A program made the translations under genes and the position numbers. Of a stretch of 64,000 bases of DNA, positions 22,235-30,585 are shown piece by piece; within the stretch, counting starts at the first letter, position 1, and every line of letters begins with the position of its first letter. The stretch is taken from positions 5,890,001 to 5,954,000 of the forward strand of contig NZ_CP030047.1 in NCBI RefSeq assembly GCF_015291625.1. Reading direction: 5' to 3'. The stretch is from Bradyrhizobium sp. CCBAU 53421. GTDB lineage: Bacteria; Pseudomonadota; Alphaproteobacteria; Rhizobiales; Xanthobacteraceae. The notes under the pieces are model-generated. The model ran no database searches, was not told the origin of the DNA, and saw only the letters and a program-made list of their open reading frames with translations.

Positions 22235-22762
22235 TTACAGGCGCTCGCGAATGGAATTCAGGATTCCGGTCGTCGTGTCGATGACCCTCAACGCCTCCTG
22301 CGCCTTTCCAAACCCGACCGGATTCTTGTTGCATTGCTCGGACAACTGAACCAGCCGCCTTCTCTCGCCGGTCAGAATGACGTTGGTTTTATCGACCGCA
22401 AACTTGACGACACCTCGCAACGGATTGTCGTCACCGACGTCGGTCAAATCCTTCTCCATCGTGATCAGATATTCGTAACTGGCGAGTTCGTCGGAAATCT
22501 GCAGCAGCTCACGGATCGTGGAGTTGACGCACACGATGTCCCCGTTCGGCACGTCCGAGCGCTTAGCGGTCTCAACGAGATCGGACATCAGATTCGCAAA
22601 CAACGGCCTCAGGCTTTCCGCCTGCTTGAGGTCGCTCTCGGAAAGGATCCCGGCCCGTGACACGGAAGACCATAGCAAGCCCAGCGCTACACTCGTGACG
22701 AGCATGGCCCGCTGCGCGTGCGCTGCAAACAACCGCTTTCTCTTTCCGCTCGGCGTGCCCAT
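22235..22762 (-). CDS. Exported or membrane-anchored protein, uncharacterised
   Basis: This 175-residue protein has a basic N-terminus, a signal peptide (MLVTSVALGLLWSSVSRAG) and a mostly helical mature part (LKQAESLRPLFANLMSDLVE, VNSTIRELLQISDELASYEY). Two cysteines (DIVCVN and EQCNK) could form a disulfide. It is divergent from the HlyD-like gene with only 62 nt between starts, so it may belong to the peptide export system, perhaps as an immunity or accessory protein. This is inferred from position; I do not recognise the family. Confidence 0.7.
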   Translation of the reverse strand: MGTPSGKRKRLFAAHAQRAMLVTSVALGLLWSSVSRAGILSESDLKQAESLRPLFANLMSDLVETAKRSDVPNGDIVCVNSTIRELLQISDELASYEYLITMEKDLTDVGDDNPLRGVVKFAVDKTNVILTGERRRLVQLSEQCNKNPVGFGKAQEALRVIDTTTGILNSIRERL

Positions 22763-22824
22763 TCAAGGCCTGCCGCCGGTTTTCGCGCCGGCCATTGTTG
22801 TGACCTCCTCTGATCTATGCGAAG

Positions 22825-24180
22825 ATGCCGGCATATTCATTCAATCAATTCAGTCCTTTGCGTGCTGATATGTCCACCTCGGAAACGCTCGGACAACCGG
22901 AGAATAGGAGTGCGACCTCCGAGCCGCAACGGGCATTTCGGGCGACGGCGATCGATCGCGCGGCCTCTCCCGAGCAGCTTGATCAGCTCGTGGTCATCAC
23001 CAAGCCTGCCGACTGGATTGTCACGGCCGTCGTCCTCGTTGCCGTGCTGGCCACGGTCGTGTGGAGCATTTTCGGGCGCGTGCCGACCCGCGTCTCCGGC
23101 GAAGGGATCCTGATCAGCAACGGTGGCAAGGTGGTCGACGCGGTGTCGGCCGCTGCAGGCCGGCTGCAGTCCGTTGCGGTCACGGTGGGCGACCACGTCG
23201 ACCTTGGTCAGCCGATCGCCCAGATCGTTCAGACCGACATTGAACAGAAGCACAAGGCGGCGGTTGAGGTATTCCGCGAGCGCCAGCGCGAATATACCGA
23301 CCTCAAGTCGAAGGTCGCGGCCGAGCTCGCCGCCAAGAGCCAGAATTTCGAGAAGCTCGAAGCCGCCCTCGAACAGGTCATCAAGGCGACGGGTCAGCGC
23401 GTCGACTATCTCGCAGTTGACGTCAAGAACCTCGAAGGTTTGCTCGCGAAGGGCTACACGACACGACGCAATCTGGAGGACCGGCGGCAAGAACTGAGCG
23501 ATGCGCAGCAACGCCGCCTCGACGCGCAGAACGAGATTCTCAAGCTCAAGGCGCAGAAGACCGACCTGGAGACACAGCGCGAACGCGACGTTCAGCAATC
23601 CGAATTCACCCTGAACGAAGCGCGCCGGCAGGTGAATGCAGCCGCGGAGCAGTTGAGCCAAAACACACAGGTCCTCAGTCCGATGGAAGGCCGTGTCCTC
23701 GAAGTGAAGATCTCTCCCGGCTCGGTACTCTCGGTCGGGATGCCCGTGGTCCAGATCGAAAGCGAAGGCAGCAAGCTCCAGGCCATCGTCTATATCCCGG
23801 CTGAACATGGCAAGCAGATCAAGCCGGGGATGCAGGTTCATCTCGAGCCTAGCATGGTCAAGCGCGAAGAGTTTGGCATGATGCTGGGCACGGTCTTGAG
23901 AGTCTCTGACTTCCCGATGACGCCTCAGGGCATCAGCGCGGCGCTGCACAATGAAAGCCTGGTGTCCCGCTTCTCCCACAACGGCGCGCCATATGCCGCT
24001 GAGGTAGCTCTTCAGGAGGATGACTCCACCGCGACGGGCTATCGCTGGGCCGTGGGCAATGGGCCCGCCACTCATTTGACGAGCGGAACCCTGGCGCGCG
24101 CGGAAATCACAACTCGGCGGCAACGGCCGCTCGATCTGGTGATCCCCTTGATCAGGCACCTCACGGGAATTGATGGATAA
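22825..24180 (+). CDS. HlyD-like membrane fusion protein of the NHLM peptide exporter
   Basis: This 451-residue periplasmic adaptor links the inner-membrane ABC transporter to an outer-membrane channel. It has one N-terminal membrane segment (WIVTAVVLVAVLATVVWSIF), a split lipoyl-like domain (SAAAGRLQSVAVTVGDHVDL, later SPMEGRVLEVKISPGSVLS) and a long central coiled coil from about residues 140 to 280. No TolC-like channel is in the window, so a shared one is presumably used. An internal ATG at 22870 is an alternative start. It overlaps the next gene by a few bases, so the three exporter genes form one operon. Confidence 0.9.
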   Translation: MPAYSFNQFSPLRADMSTSETLGQPENRSATSEPQRAFRATAIDRAASPEQLDQLVVITKPADWIVTAVVLVAVLATVVWSIFGRVPTRVSGEGILISNGGKVVDAVSAAAGRLQSVAVTVGDHVDLGQPIAQIVQTDIEQKHKAAVEVFRERQREYTDLKSKVAAELAAKSQNFEKLEAALEQVIKATGQRVDYLAVDVKNLEGLLAKGYTTRRNLEDRRQELSDAQQRRLDAQNEILKLKAQKTDLETQRERDVQQSEFTLNEARRQVNAAAEQLSQNTQVLSPMEGRVLEVKISPGSVLSVGMPVVQIESEGSKLQAIVYIPAEHGKQIKPGMQVHLEPSMVKREEFGMMLGTVLRVSDFPMTPQGISAALHNESLVSRFSHNGAPYAAEVALQEDDSTATGYRWAVGNGPATHLTSGTLARAEITTRRQRPLDLVIPLIRHLTGIDG

Positions 24181-26374
24181 GCCCCCTCCAACGTCGGCAA
24201 ACGCGCGGCGCGGTCGCCTATCGGGACTGCTGCGCAAGCAGGTGAAGCGGACCCCTGTCGTCCTGCAGATGGAGGCGGTCGAATGCGGCGCTGCGGCGCT
24301 CGCGATCATTCTCGCCTATCACGGCGCCTGGATTCCCCTGGAGCAGCTCCGCATTGCCTGCGGCGTATCGCGCGACGGAAGCAAGGCCAGCAATATTGTC
24401 AGGGCGGCGCGGCGCTATGGCCTGGTTGCAAGAGGGTACAGTGTCGAGCCGCCCGCGCTGACCACGCTTCCGACACCCTGCATCATCCACTGGAACTTCA
24501 ATCATTTTGTGGTCCTGGAGGGTATCAAGGCCCGGTACGCCTATATCAACGATCCTGCGAGCGGCCGCAGACGCATCAGCTTGGCCGAGCTCGATCTTGC
24601 CTTCACCGGAGTGGTGCTGGTCTTCGAGCGCGGTGAAGAGTTCAAAATGGTCGGCAGCAAGCCCAACGGGATCGCGCTGCTGTTGCAAGAATTGCGTCAT
24701 TCAAGAGCGGCGGTTGTCCTGCTGGTGATCGTGAGTATCGTGCTCGTCGTTCCCAATATCCTTGCCGCAGGCTTTTCCAAGATTTTTGTCGACGACATTC
24801 TGATCCAGCACAACAATCGCTGGCTCATGCCGCTCCTGATCGGAATGGCGCTGACGGCGGCCTGTCGCGCGGTGATGGTCGCGGTTCGTCAGTCCGTGTT
24901 GTTACGGTTGCAGGCCAAGCTCTCTGTCGTCATGACCAGCCGCTTCCTTTGGCGTGTGATGGCACTGCCGCTGGAATTCTTTACCCAGCGCCATGCCGGG
25001 GACGTTGCAAGCCGCGTCGCATCAAACGAGCAGGTCGCACGCCTGTTGTCCGGCGGAATCACGATGAACGCGCTCAGCTTGACGTCGGTGTTGCTGTTTG
25101 CCGGCGCGATGGCGGTCTATGACGTCAGCCTGACGGTGCTGTGCGTCGCGATCGCCTTGCTGAACGTTCTGCTGCTTCGCCTGGTTGGGGCGCGACGCCA
25201 GGAGTTCAGCTACCGGCTCGCGGTTGAACGGGGCAAGCTTCTGGGCGCCACGGTGGGCCTGGTGCGCACCATCGAAACCATCAAGGCGAGCGGCCTCGAG
25301 GATGATGCATTTGGCAAATGGGCGGGCCTTCAGGCCAACAATCTGAACGCCGAACAGAGGCTCGGTGCGTCGGCCATCGTCTTGGACATGATGCCGACGC
25401 TACTCTCCGGGTTGATGGTCGCCGCGATCCTGGGGCTCGGTGGTTTGAGGGTTATCGAAGGCTCGCTGACGCTTGGCAGCCTGGTTGCCTTCCAATCCCT
25501 CGCAGCGAACTTCTCGGAACCATTCGAGAATCTCGTCAACTATTTCGGCGGCCTGCAGACCATCAAGGGAGCGCTCGAGCGGCTCGAGGATATTCGCAAA
25601 TACCCGCTCCGGCCCACGCCACTCGGCAACGTCATCGATAACGTTCCACCAAAGCTTGCCGGCAGGGTCGAGCTTCGCAACATCAGCTTCGGCTATTCGG
25701 TTCTGGAACCCCCGCTGCTGGCCGACCTGTCGCTGGCGATCCCTGCGGGATCGCGCGTGGCGCTCGTCGGTGTCTCCGGCAGTGGAAAATCGACGCTAGG
25801 TAAACTGATCTGCGGGCTGTACGAGCCATGGGCGGGAGAAATTCGCTTCGATCAATGGAAACTGGCGGACCTTCCATCCCAGGAGTTCGCAAATTCCATC
25901 TCCTATGTGGACCAGGACATCTTTCTGTTCGAGGGGACCGCGCGCGACAATCTGACCCTTTGGGATTCGACGGTGGATGAGCGCGACTTGATCGCCGCCG
26001 CGCGGGATGCGTTGATCCATCACGACCTGGCCACGCGTCCAGGGAATTACGACTGCCACGTCAATGAGGGCGGTGGCAATTTCAGCGGGGGGCAACGCCA
26101 GCGTATCGAGATCGCTCGCGCGTTGGTCTGCAATCCGTCGATTCTCGTCTTGGACGAAGCAATGGCCGCCCTCGATCCGATCACGGAAAAGGCCATCGAC
26201 GACAACCTGCGACGCCGAGGCTGCACCTGCATCATCATCGCACATCGCCTGAGCACGGTGCGTGATTGCGACGAAATCGTCGTGCTGGAGCATGGGCGGA
26301 TCGTGGAACGCGGCACCCACGAACAACTTGTCGCGCGCCAGGGCGCCTATGCAAGGCTCGTGACAAGCGAATGA
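24173..26374 (+). CDS. NHLP-type ABC transporter with C39 peptidase domain
   Basis: This 733-residue bifunctional protein cuts double-glycine leaders and exports the core peptide. The C39 peptidase has C38 (VECGAAA), H111 (FNHFVVLEG) and D127 (INDPASG), all intact. A six-helix ABC membrane domain follows from about residue 165. The ATPase has Walker A GVSGSGKST, signature FSGGQRQR, Walker B ILVLDEA and a switch His in IIAHRLS. I start at the ATG at 24173, which overlaps the HlyD stop. The five leader peptides nearby are its obvious substrates. Confidence 0.95.
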   Translation: MDKPPPTSANARRGRLSGLLRKQVKRTPVVLQMEAVECGAAALAIILAYHGAWIPLEQLRIACGVSRDGSKASNIVRAARRYGLVARGYSVEPPALTTLPTPCIIHWNFNHFVVLEGIKARYAYINDPASGRRRISLAELDLAFTGVVLVFERGEEFKMVGSKPNGIALLLQELRHSRAAVVLLVIVSIVLVVPNILAAGFSKIFVDDILIQHNNRWLMPLLIGMALTAACRAVMVAVRQSVLLRLQAKLSVVMTSRFLWRVMALPLEFFTQRHAGDVASRVASNEQVARLLSGGITMNALSLTSVLLFAGAMAVYDVSLTVLCVAIALLNVLLLRLVGARRQEFSYRLAVERGKLLGATVGLVRTIETIKASGLEDDAFGKWAGLQANNLNAEQRLGASAIVLDMMPTLLSGLMVAAILGLGGLRVIEGSLTLGSLVAFQSLAANFSEPFENLVNYFGGLQTIKGALERLEDIRKYPLRPTPLGNVIDNVPPKLAGRVELRNISFGYSVLEPPLLADLSLAIPAGSRVALVGVSGSGKSTLGKLICGLYEPWAGEIRFDQWKLADLPSQEFANSISYVDQDIFLFEGTARDNLTLWDSTVDERDLIAAARDALIHHDLATRPGNYDCHVNEGGGNFSGGQRQRIEIARALVCNPSILVLDEAMAALDPITEKAIDDNLRRRGCTCIIIAHRLSTVRDCDEIVVLEHGRIVERGTHEQLVARQGAYARLVTSE

Positions 26375-29259
26375 GTAACCCCGACACCAGGAATGAGGTT
26401 GTCACCGCGAGGCCAATTGCGGCCCCCGCCCCTCGCCGCGCGGCGATCGATCCGCGGCATCCCATTCTCCTCGACGAGCGCGACCGGGCACTGGAGGTGA
26501 GCGCCGGTCATGTCGATATCTTCGCCGTGGAGACGGACGGCGTCCGACATCATCTGCTTCGATGTGAAATTGGCGAAGTGATACTGGACCTGCACACTGC
26601 TTTTGAAAGGTCAGCGATTGAGCTGCAGATCATAGCAGTCGGGGGCCCTGACGCGGAGATCATCACAGTCCCGCGAAACGAGATCGCCACCGATCGCATG
26701 TCCGGCTGGATCGCCCGGCTGTCGACGCTCGCGGCCGACTCGGCCCGATGGGGCAACGCTTCCGAACTGATCGGCGGCGAAACGAGTGAACTGCGCCCAG
26801 GTGAGCGTTGCCGCGGCCCAAAGCGAAGCATCGTGTGGGCCCGCATCGAAGCAGGAGGCGTGAAGATATTGGATCTCGACCTCGAGCTCGAGGCGGGAGG
26901 TCCCTTCATTCCGCTCACAGCCGAGGTCTGGCTGGAAGCCGGCGAAAGTGGCGCCATGATCATGGCGGAGCCGACGGCGCCTGAATTGCCTCTGGTCTGG
27001 TCGGCCCTCGACCGCTTCCATGTCGCGATTGCCGCCAGTCTGGAGCGGCGGCTTCGACATGAAAGGTCGTCTGAACGGCAGCAACTCGCCCGGCGAGCCG
27101 AACTGATCCGTGCGCGGACGCTGGATGCCCTCGAGCGTCTGTCCGAAGTTGTCACCGCACCAACCGGTCGGGCGCAGGTCGAGCTGGATGCCAGCGATCC
27201 CCTGCTCGCCAGTTGCCGCCTCGTTGCAGACGCATCGGGAAGCTCCATCATTCATGCGAGCCGAACGCATCCCGCAGGCCAGAGTTTCAGCGACATTCTG
27301 CAGGTCGCGCGTGCATCGCGGTTACGAATTCGCCGCGTCCAGCTGCGCGACCGCTGGTGGAACTCCGATGCCGGCCCCCTGCTGGGGTGGCATGGGCCCG
27401 AAAGCGACCCGGTCGCTCTGATCCGTGACCGGCGCGGCGGTTACAAGATGATCAATCCGAAGCGGGGATGGCGGCAGTCGGTCAGTAGCTCGATTGCAAA
27501 CGCTCTCGCACCGGAAGCCGTCAGCTTCTACAAAGCCCTGCCTGCGCACCCGCTTCGCTATCGTGATCTGCTGTCATTCGCGGCCGAAGGCCTGTCCGCC
27601 AGCATGGTCCGCATGGCCCTCGCGATCATTGCCATCGGGTTGCTGTCGCTGATACCGCCGCTGCTGACGAATCTGCTGGTCAATTCCGTGATCCCCCGCA
27701 CGGAGATCGACCAGCTCGTCGTTTGCGCGGCAGCGCTCTCTGTCACCGCGATCGCGATAGCCGGACTGCAGGGAATGCAGGGACTGGTCGCGCTCAGGCT
27801 CGAAGGCCTCCTCGATTACAAGCTCCAGGCAGCCCTCATCGATCGACTGCTCAGGTTACCGGCGTCGCTGTTTCGCAACTATACGACCGGGGATCTGGTC
27901 GACCGTTCGATGGGTATTGAGGCGATGCGCCAGATCGTTACCGGACGGACCTTACGCGGCTTCACATCGGCCCTGTTCGGAATGTTCAGTATTGGGCTGA
28001 TGCTCTACTATGACCTCAGGCTCGGCAGCATCGCGCTCCTGCTGATCGCGCTCCGGGCGACCGCAATCGTCGTGACCAGCGCCGTGCGAATCCACTACGA
28101 AAGCAAGCACTTTAATCTGCAAGGCAAGGTCAGCGGTTTTGTGCTGCAACTGATCGCCGGCGTCAGCAAGCTTCGCGTGGCGAACGCCGCAAGTCGCGCA
28201 CTGGCGCGATGGTCGGGACAATTCGCCGTTCAGAAGCGCTACTTCATCGCCTCGCAGCTAGCGGCCAACGTTCTGGTCGTGTTCGAGACGGCCTTCCCCC
28301 TTCTAGCCGCGTTGATCATTTTTGCGGTCGCCTCGCGCACCAACAGTCAGCTCCTGGCCAATCTCGGCGCCTTTCTCGGTTTCCTCTCCGCGTTCGGACA
28401 GACCACGGCAGCGATCGGCAACTTTGCCTCGAGCATGAGCGAATCGCTGGTGGTCATCCCCCATCTCACCAGGATGAAGCCGATTCTCTCCACTGCCCCC
28501 GAGATCGCCGAAGATCGGCGGCCCGCAGGCGAGCTGATAGGCGAGATCGAGTTTTCCGGCGTCACCTTCCGTTATATCGAGGGTGGACCTACGGTTCTTG
28601 ATGACATTACCTTGCGTGTTTCGAGGGGAGAGTATGTGGCAATTGTCGGCCCTTCGGGCAGCGGAAAATCATCGCTGTTGCGATTGCTGCTGGATTTCGA
28701 ACGACCGGAGGCCGGGACGATCTTCTATGACGGCAAGGCGCTGAACACGCTTGAGACCAACGACGTGCGCCGCCAGCTTGGCGTTGTACTGCAAGACACC
28801 AAGCTGGCAACGGGCAGTCTATACGAAAACATTTGCGGCGGCGTCGACCTGACGCTGGACAAAGCCTGGGAGGCCGCGCGGCTCGCGGCGCTCGATGCCG
28901 ATATTCGGCAAATGCCGATGGGTATGCACACGCTCGTTGCGGAAGGCATCAATACGCTCTCGGGTGGACAGCGCCAGAGGGTCCTCATCGCACGCGCGCT
29001 GGCACGTTCGCCACGCATCCTGCTTTTTGACGAAGCAACGAGCGCGCTCGACAACCAGACCCAGGCGATCGTCGGAGCCTCGCTGGAGCGGCTGAATGTC
29101 ACGCGGATTGTTATTGCTCATCGGCTGAGCACAATCCGCCACGCGGATAGAATCGTGATGCTGGTCGGTGGCAAGATCGTGCAATCGGGAAGCTATGACG
29201 AGCTCACGAGTGGAACCGGCCCATTTGCAGAGTTCGCGCGGAGACAGCTTGTGGTCTAG
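26371..29259 (+). CDS. NHLM-type ABC transporter, second ATPase of the peptide exporter
   Basis: The 962-residue protein has an N-terminal domain resembling a degenerate cyclic-nucleotide-binding fold (about residues 20-115, VSAGHVDIFAVETDG and CEIGEVILDL). A linker of unknown role runs to about 400, then an ABC membrane domain, then an ATPase with GPSGSGKSS, LSGGQRQR and ILLFDEATSALD. It has no C39 peptidase. The ATG overlaps the upstream stop as ATGA. Paired peptidase-positive and peptidase-negative ABC proteins define NHLM/NHLP export systems; whether they form a heterodimer is not established here. Confidence 0.9.
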   Translation: MSNPDTRNEVVTARPIAAPAPRRAAIDPRHPILLDERDRALEVSAGHVDIFAVETDGVRHHLLRCEIGEVILDLHTAFERSAIELQIIAVGGPDAEIITVPRNEIATDRMSGWIARLSTLAADSARWGNASELIGGETSELRPGERCRGPKRSIVWARIEAGGVKILDLDLELEAGGPFIPLTAEVWLEAGESGAMIMAEPTAPELPLVWSALDRFHVAIAASLERRLRHERSSERQQLARRAELIRARTLDALERLSEVVTAPTGRAQVELDASDPLLASCRLVADASGSSIIHASRTHPAGQSFSDILQVARASRLRIRRVQLRDRWWNSDAGPLLGWHGPESDPVALIRDRRGGYKMINPKRGWRQSVSSSIANALAPEAVSFYKALPAHPLRYRDLLSFAAEGLSASMVRMALAIIAIGLLSLIPPLLTNLLVNSVIPRTEIDQLVVCAAALSVTAIAIAGLQGMQGLVALRLEGLLDYKLQAALIDRLLRLPASLFRNYTTGDLVDRSMGIEAMRQIVTGRTLRGFTSALFGMFSIGLMLYYDLRLGSIALLLIALRATAIVVTSAVRIHYESKHFNLQGKVSGFVLQLIAGVSKLRVANAASRALARWSGQFAVQKRYFIASQLAANVLVVFETAFPLLAALIIFAVASRTNSQLLANLGAFLGFLSAFGQTTAAIGNFASSMSESLVVIPHLTRMKPILSTAPEIAEDRRPAGELIGEIEFSGVTFRYIEGGPTVLDDITLRVSRGEYVAIVGPSGSGKSSLLRLLLDFERPEAGTIFYDGKALNTLETNDVRRQLGVVLQDTKLATGSLYENICGGVDLTLDKAWEAARLAALDADIRQMPMGMHTLVAEGINTLSGGQRQRVLIARALARSPRILLFDEATSALDNQTQAIVGASLERLNVTRIVIAHRLSTIRHADRIVMLVGGKIVQSGSYDELTSGTGPFAEFARRQLVV

Positions 29260-29359
29260 CCAATTGGCCGATCGGCCTGCTTATCACACCGTGGTCGCAA
29301 GAGGCGACCAACTCACAGGTTCTGTGCACGCCGGCTGTGGGGAAGGATGACGCGCGGCA

Positions 29360-29388
29360 ACTTGCTGCGCAACCGCCTCGCAGCAAGT
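29360..29388. terminator. Hairpin between convergent exporter operon and peptide 5
   Basis: ACTTGCTGCG (29360-29369) and CGCAGCAAGT (29379-29388) form a perfect 10-bp stem with a 9-nt loop, between two convergent units. A bidirectional termination role is likely, though there is no long U tract. Confidence 0.5.
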
Positions 29389-29451
29389 CATTGATTCACC
29401 AAACAGCGTCGTGCATCGCCGATCGCGTGACATTGCCGATCCCGGCGAAGA

Positions 29452-29624
29452 TCAGAAGGGCCAAATTGATTTGACGATGCCTTCCAGAGCGCCGATGACC
29501 TGCTTGATTCCGCGAACCAGGCCGTGACCCCGTTATCCGTGCCGGTGCCATTGCCGTCACCGTCCGCACCACCGACCACACGATCGAGGGCTTCCATCGA
29601 CATTTCATGGTCGAACTTGTTCAT
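29452..29624 (-). pseudogene. Double-glycine-leader peptide 5, apparent frameshift
   Basis: The gene starts at an ATG at 29624 after GGGAG, with leader MNKFDHEMSMEALDRVVGG and a Gly/Asp/Asn-rich segment. In the continuing frame the product becomes non-peptide-like and runs to 29388. If one G is added to the GGGG run at 29528-29531, the frame continues into GHGLVRGIKQVIGALEGIVK then SIWPF and stops at 29452. That gives an amphipathic core fully in keeping with the family. The gene is therefore either a recent frameshift mutant, a slippage-controlled gene, or a sequencing error. A CRP-like operator lies 78 bp upstream. Confidence 0.6.
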
Positions 29625-29701
29625 AGCCATTCTCCCGTTTTCGGGAGGGACCATCCCCTCAAGCCGTGACCACACGCATACGGGGTCATCCGGCTAGCCG
29701 C

Positions 29702-29717
29702 CGTGGTCAACGTCACG
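29702..29717 (-). promoter_or_regulatory. CRP-like operator upstream of peptide 5
   Basis: CGTGGTCAACGTCACG has half-sites CGTGG and TCACG with 6-nt spacing, weaker than the other sites. It lies 78 bp before the ATG at 29624, matching the spacing at four other genes. Confidence 0.55.
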
Positions 29718-29767
29718 CATGGTTTGCGCCGCGGCAGGAGTTTTTCATTCCTGAGTTCGACGATCAT

Positions 29768-29786
29768 ATTTATTTTAAGTATAAAT
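29768..29786 (+). promoter_or_regulatory. AT-rich inverted repeat upstream of MarR gene
   Basis: ATTTAT-N7-ATAAAT forms an inverted repeat in an unusually AT-rich stretch about 210 nt before the MarR start. TTTAAGTA within it recurs near 36207 upstream of the Liv-type importer. It could be a MarR operator. The rest of 29625-29993 shows no gene. Confidence 0.35.
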
Positions 29787-29993
29787 CATCTGCGCCGACC
29801 AGCGGATCGCCAAGACGCTGTTGGAAAACCGCGGCGATCGCCGTTCGGCGCAACACGCTGCGAATTCCATGCATCGGCAAGCGGGCTCGCGGCTCCTTGA
29901 ACGAGCCTTGAATTTACTTTTGGCACGAACTATCTTTTCGACGACATCGAGGTCGGCGCCTTCAGCGGGGCCCGGATGCCGCAGGAGGTTGAT

Positions 29994-30500
29994 TTGGCAG
30001 TCGCGAAGGAGTCCCCACCTGTTTCGCCCAAGAGCGGGGCTGATCAGGAGGCCGAGTACCGGGCTCAGACACGGCTTTGGCTTCGGCTGCTTGCCTGCAC
30101 GACCCTGATCGAGGGCGAGCTGCGGCGCCGCTTCCGCGAGGAATTCGACTTCACGATGCCGCGCTTCGACGTTCTGGCCCAGCTTGACCGCGAGCCCAGT
30201 GGATTGGTGCTGGGTGAGCTGCCGAAACGCCTGATGGTTTCGGCCGGAAACCTTACCCCTATCGTTGATCGTCTGGTCGAAGACGGCTACATCACCCGCA
30301 CGCCCTCCACGCTGGATCGGCGCGTGCAGATCGTGTGCATGACCGTCGAGGGCCGCAAGGCGTTCAGGCGCATGGCCAAGAGCCATGGCTCATGGCTGGC
30401 CGAGCTGCTGGCGGGATTCCCGGCCGACCGGCTCGATGGATTGACGGGTGAGCTCGACGAGCTCAAGGGCGCCGTCAGGGACGCGATGCAGAAGCCATAG
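29994..30500 (+). CDS. MarR-family transcriptional regulator
   Basis: This winged-helix regulator of about 168 residues has the typical MarR core: FTMPRFDVLAQLDREPSGL, LGELPKRLMVSAGNLTPIVD as recognition region, and wing ITRTPSTLDRRVQIVCMTVEG. I place the start at the TTG at 29994 because AGGAGG lies 5 nt upstream; an ATG six codons earlier lacks a ribosome site. It resembles the MarR at 50095 in the motif FDVLAQLDR. MarR regulators commonly sense aromatic acids, and this one sits at the border of the aromatic block, convergent with the solute-binding gene. Confidence 0.88.
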   Translation: MAVAKESPPVSPKSGADQEAEYRAQTRLWLRLLACTTLIEGELRRRFREEFDFTMPRFDVLAQLDREPSGLVLGELPKRLMVSAGNLTPIVDRLVEDGYITRTPSTLDRRVQIVCMTVEGRKAFRRMAKSHGSWLAELLAGFPADRLDGLTGELDELKGAVRDAMQKP

Positions 30501-30585
30501 CTGACGTCGGCATCGCACTGCCCCGTTCCATTGTCTTGCCGGTGTTTGCCCGCACATCGCGCTCCGGCGCAATCCCGCCGCTCAA

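Noticed and set aside
22173..22660. A plus-strand frame with a good AAGGAG site about 90 nt from a CRP-like palindrome
   Set aside because: It lies opposite a signal-peptide protein at 22235-22762 and its product has shadow-frame composition with no double-glycine leader.
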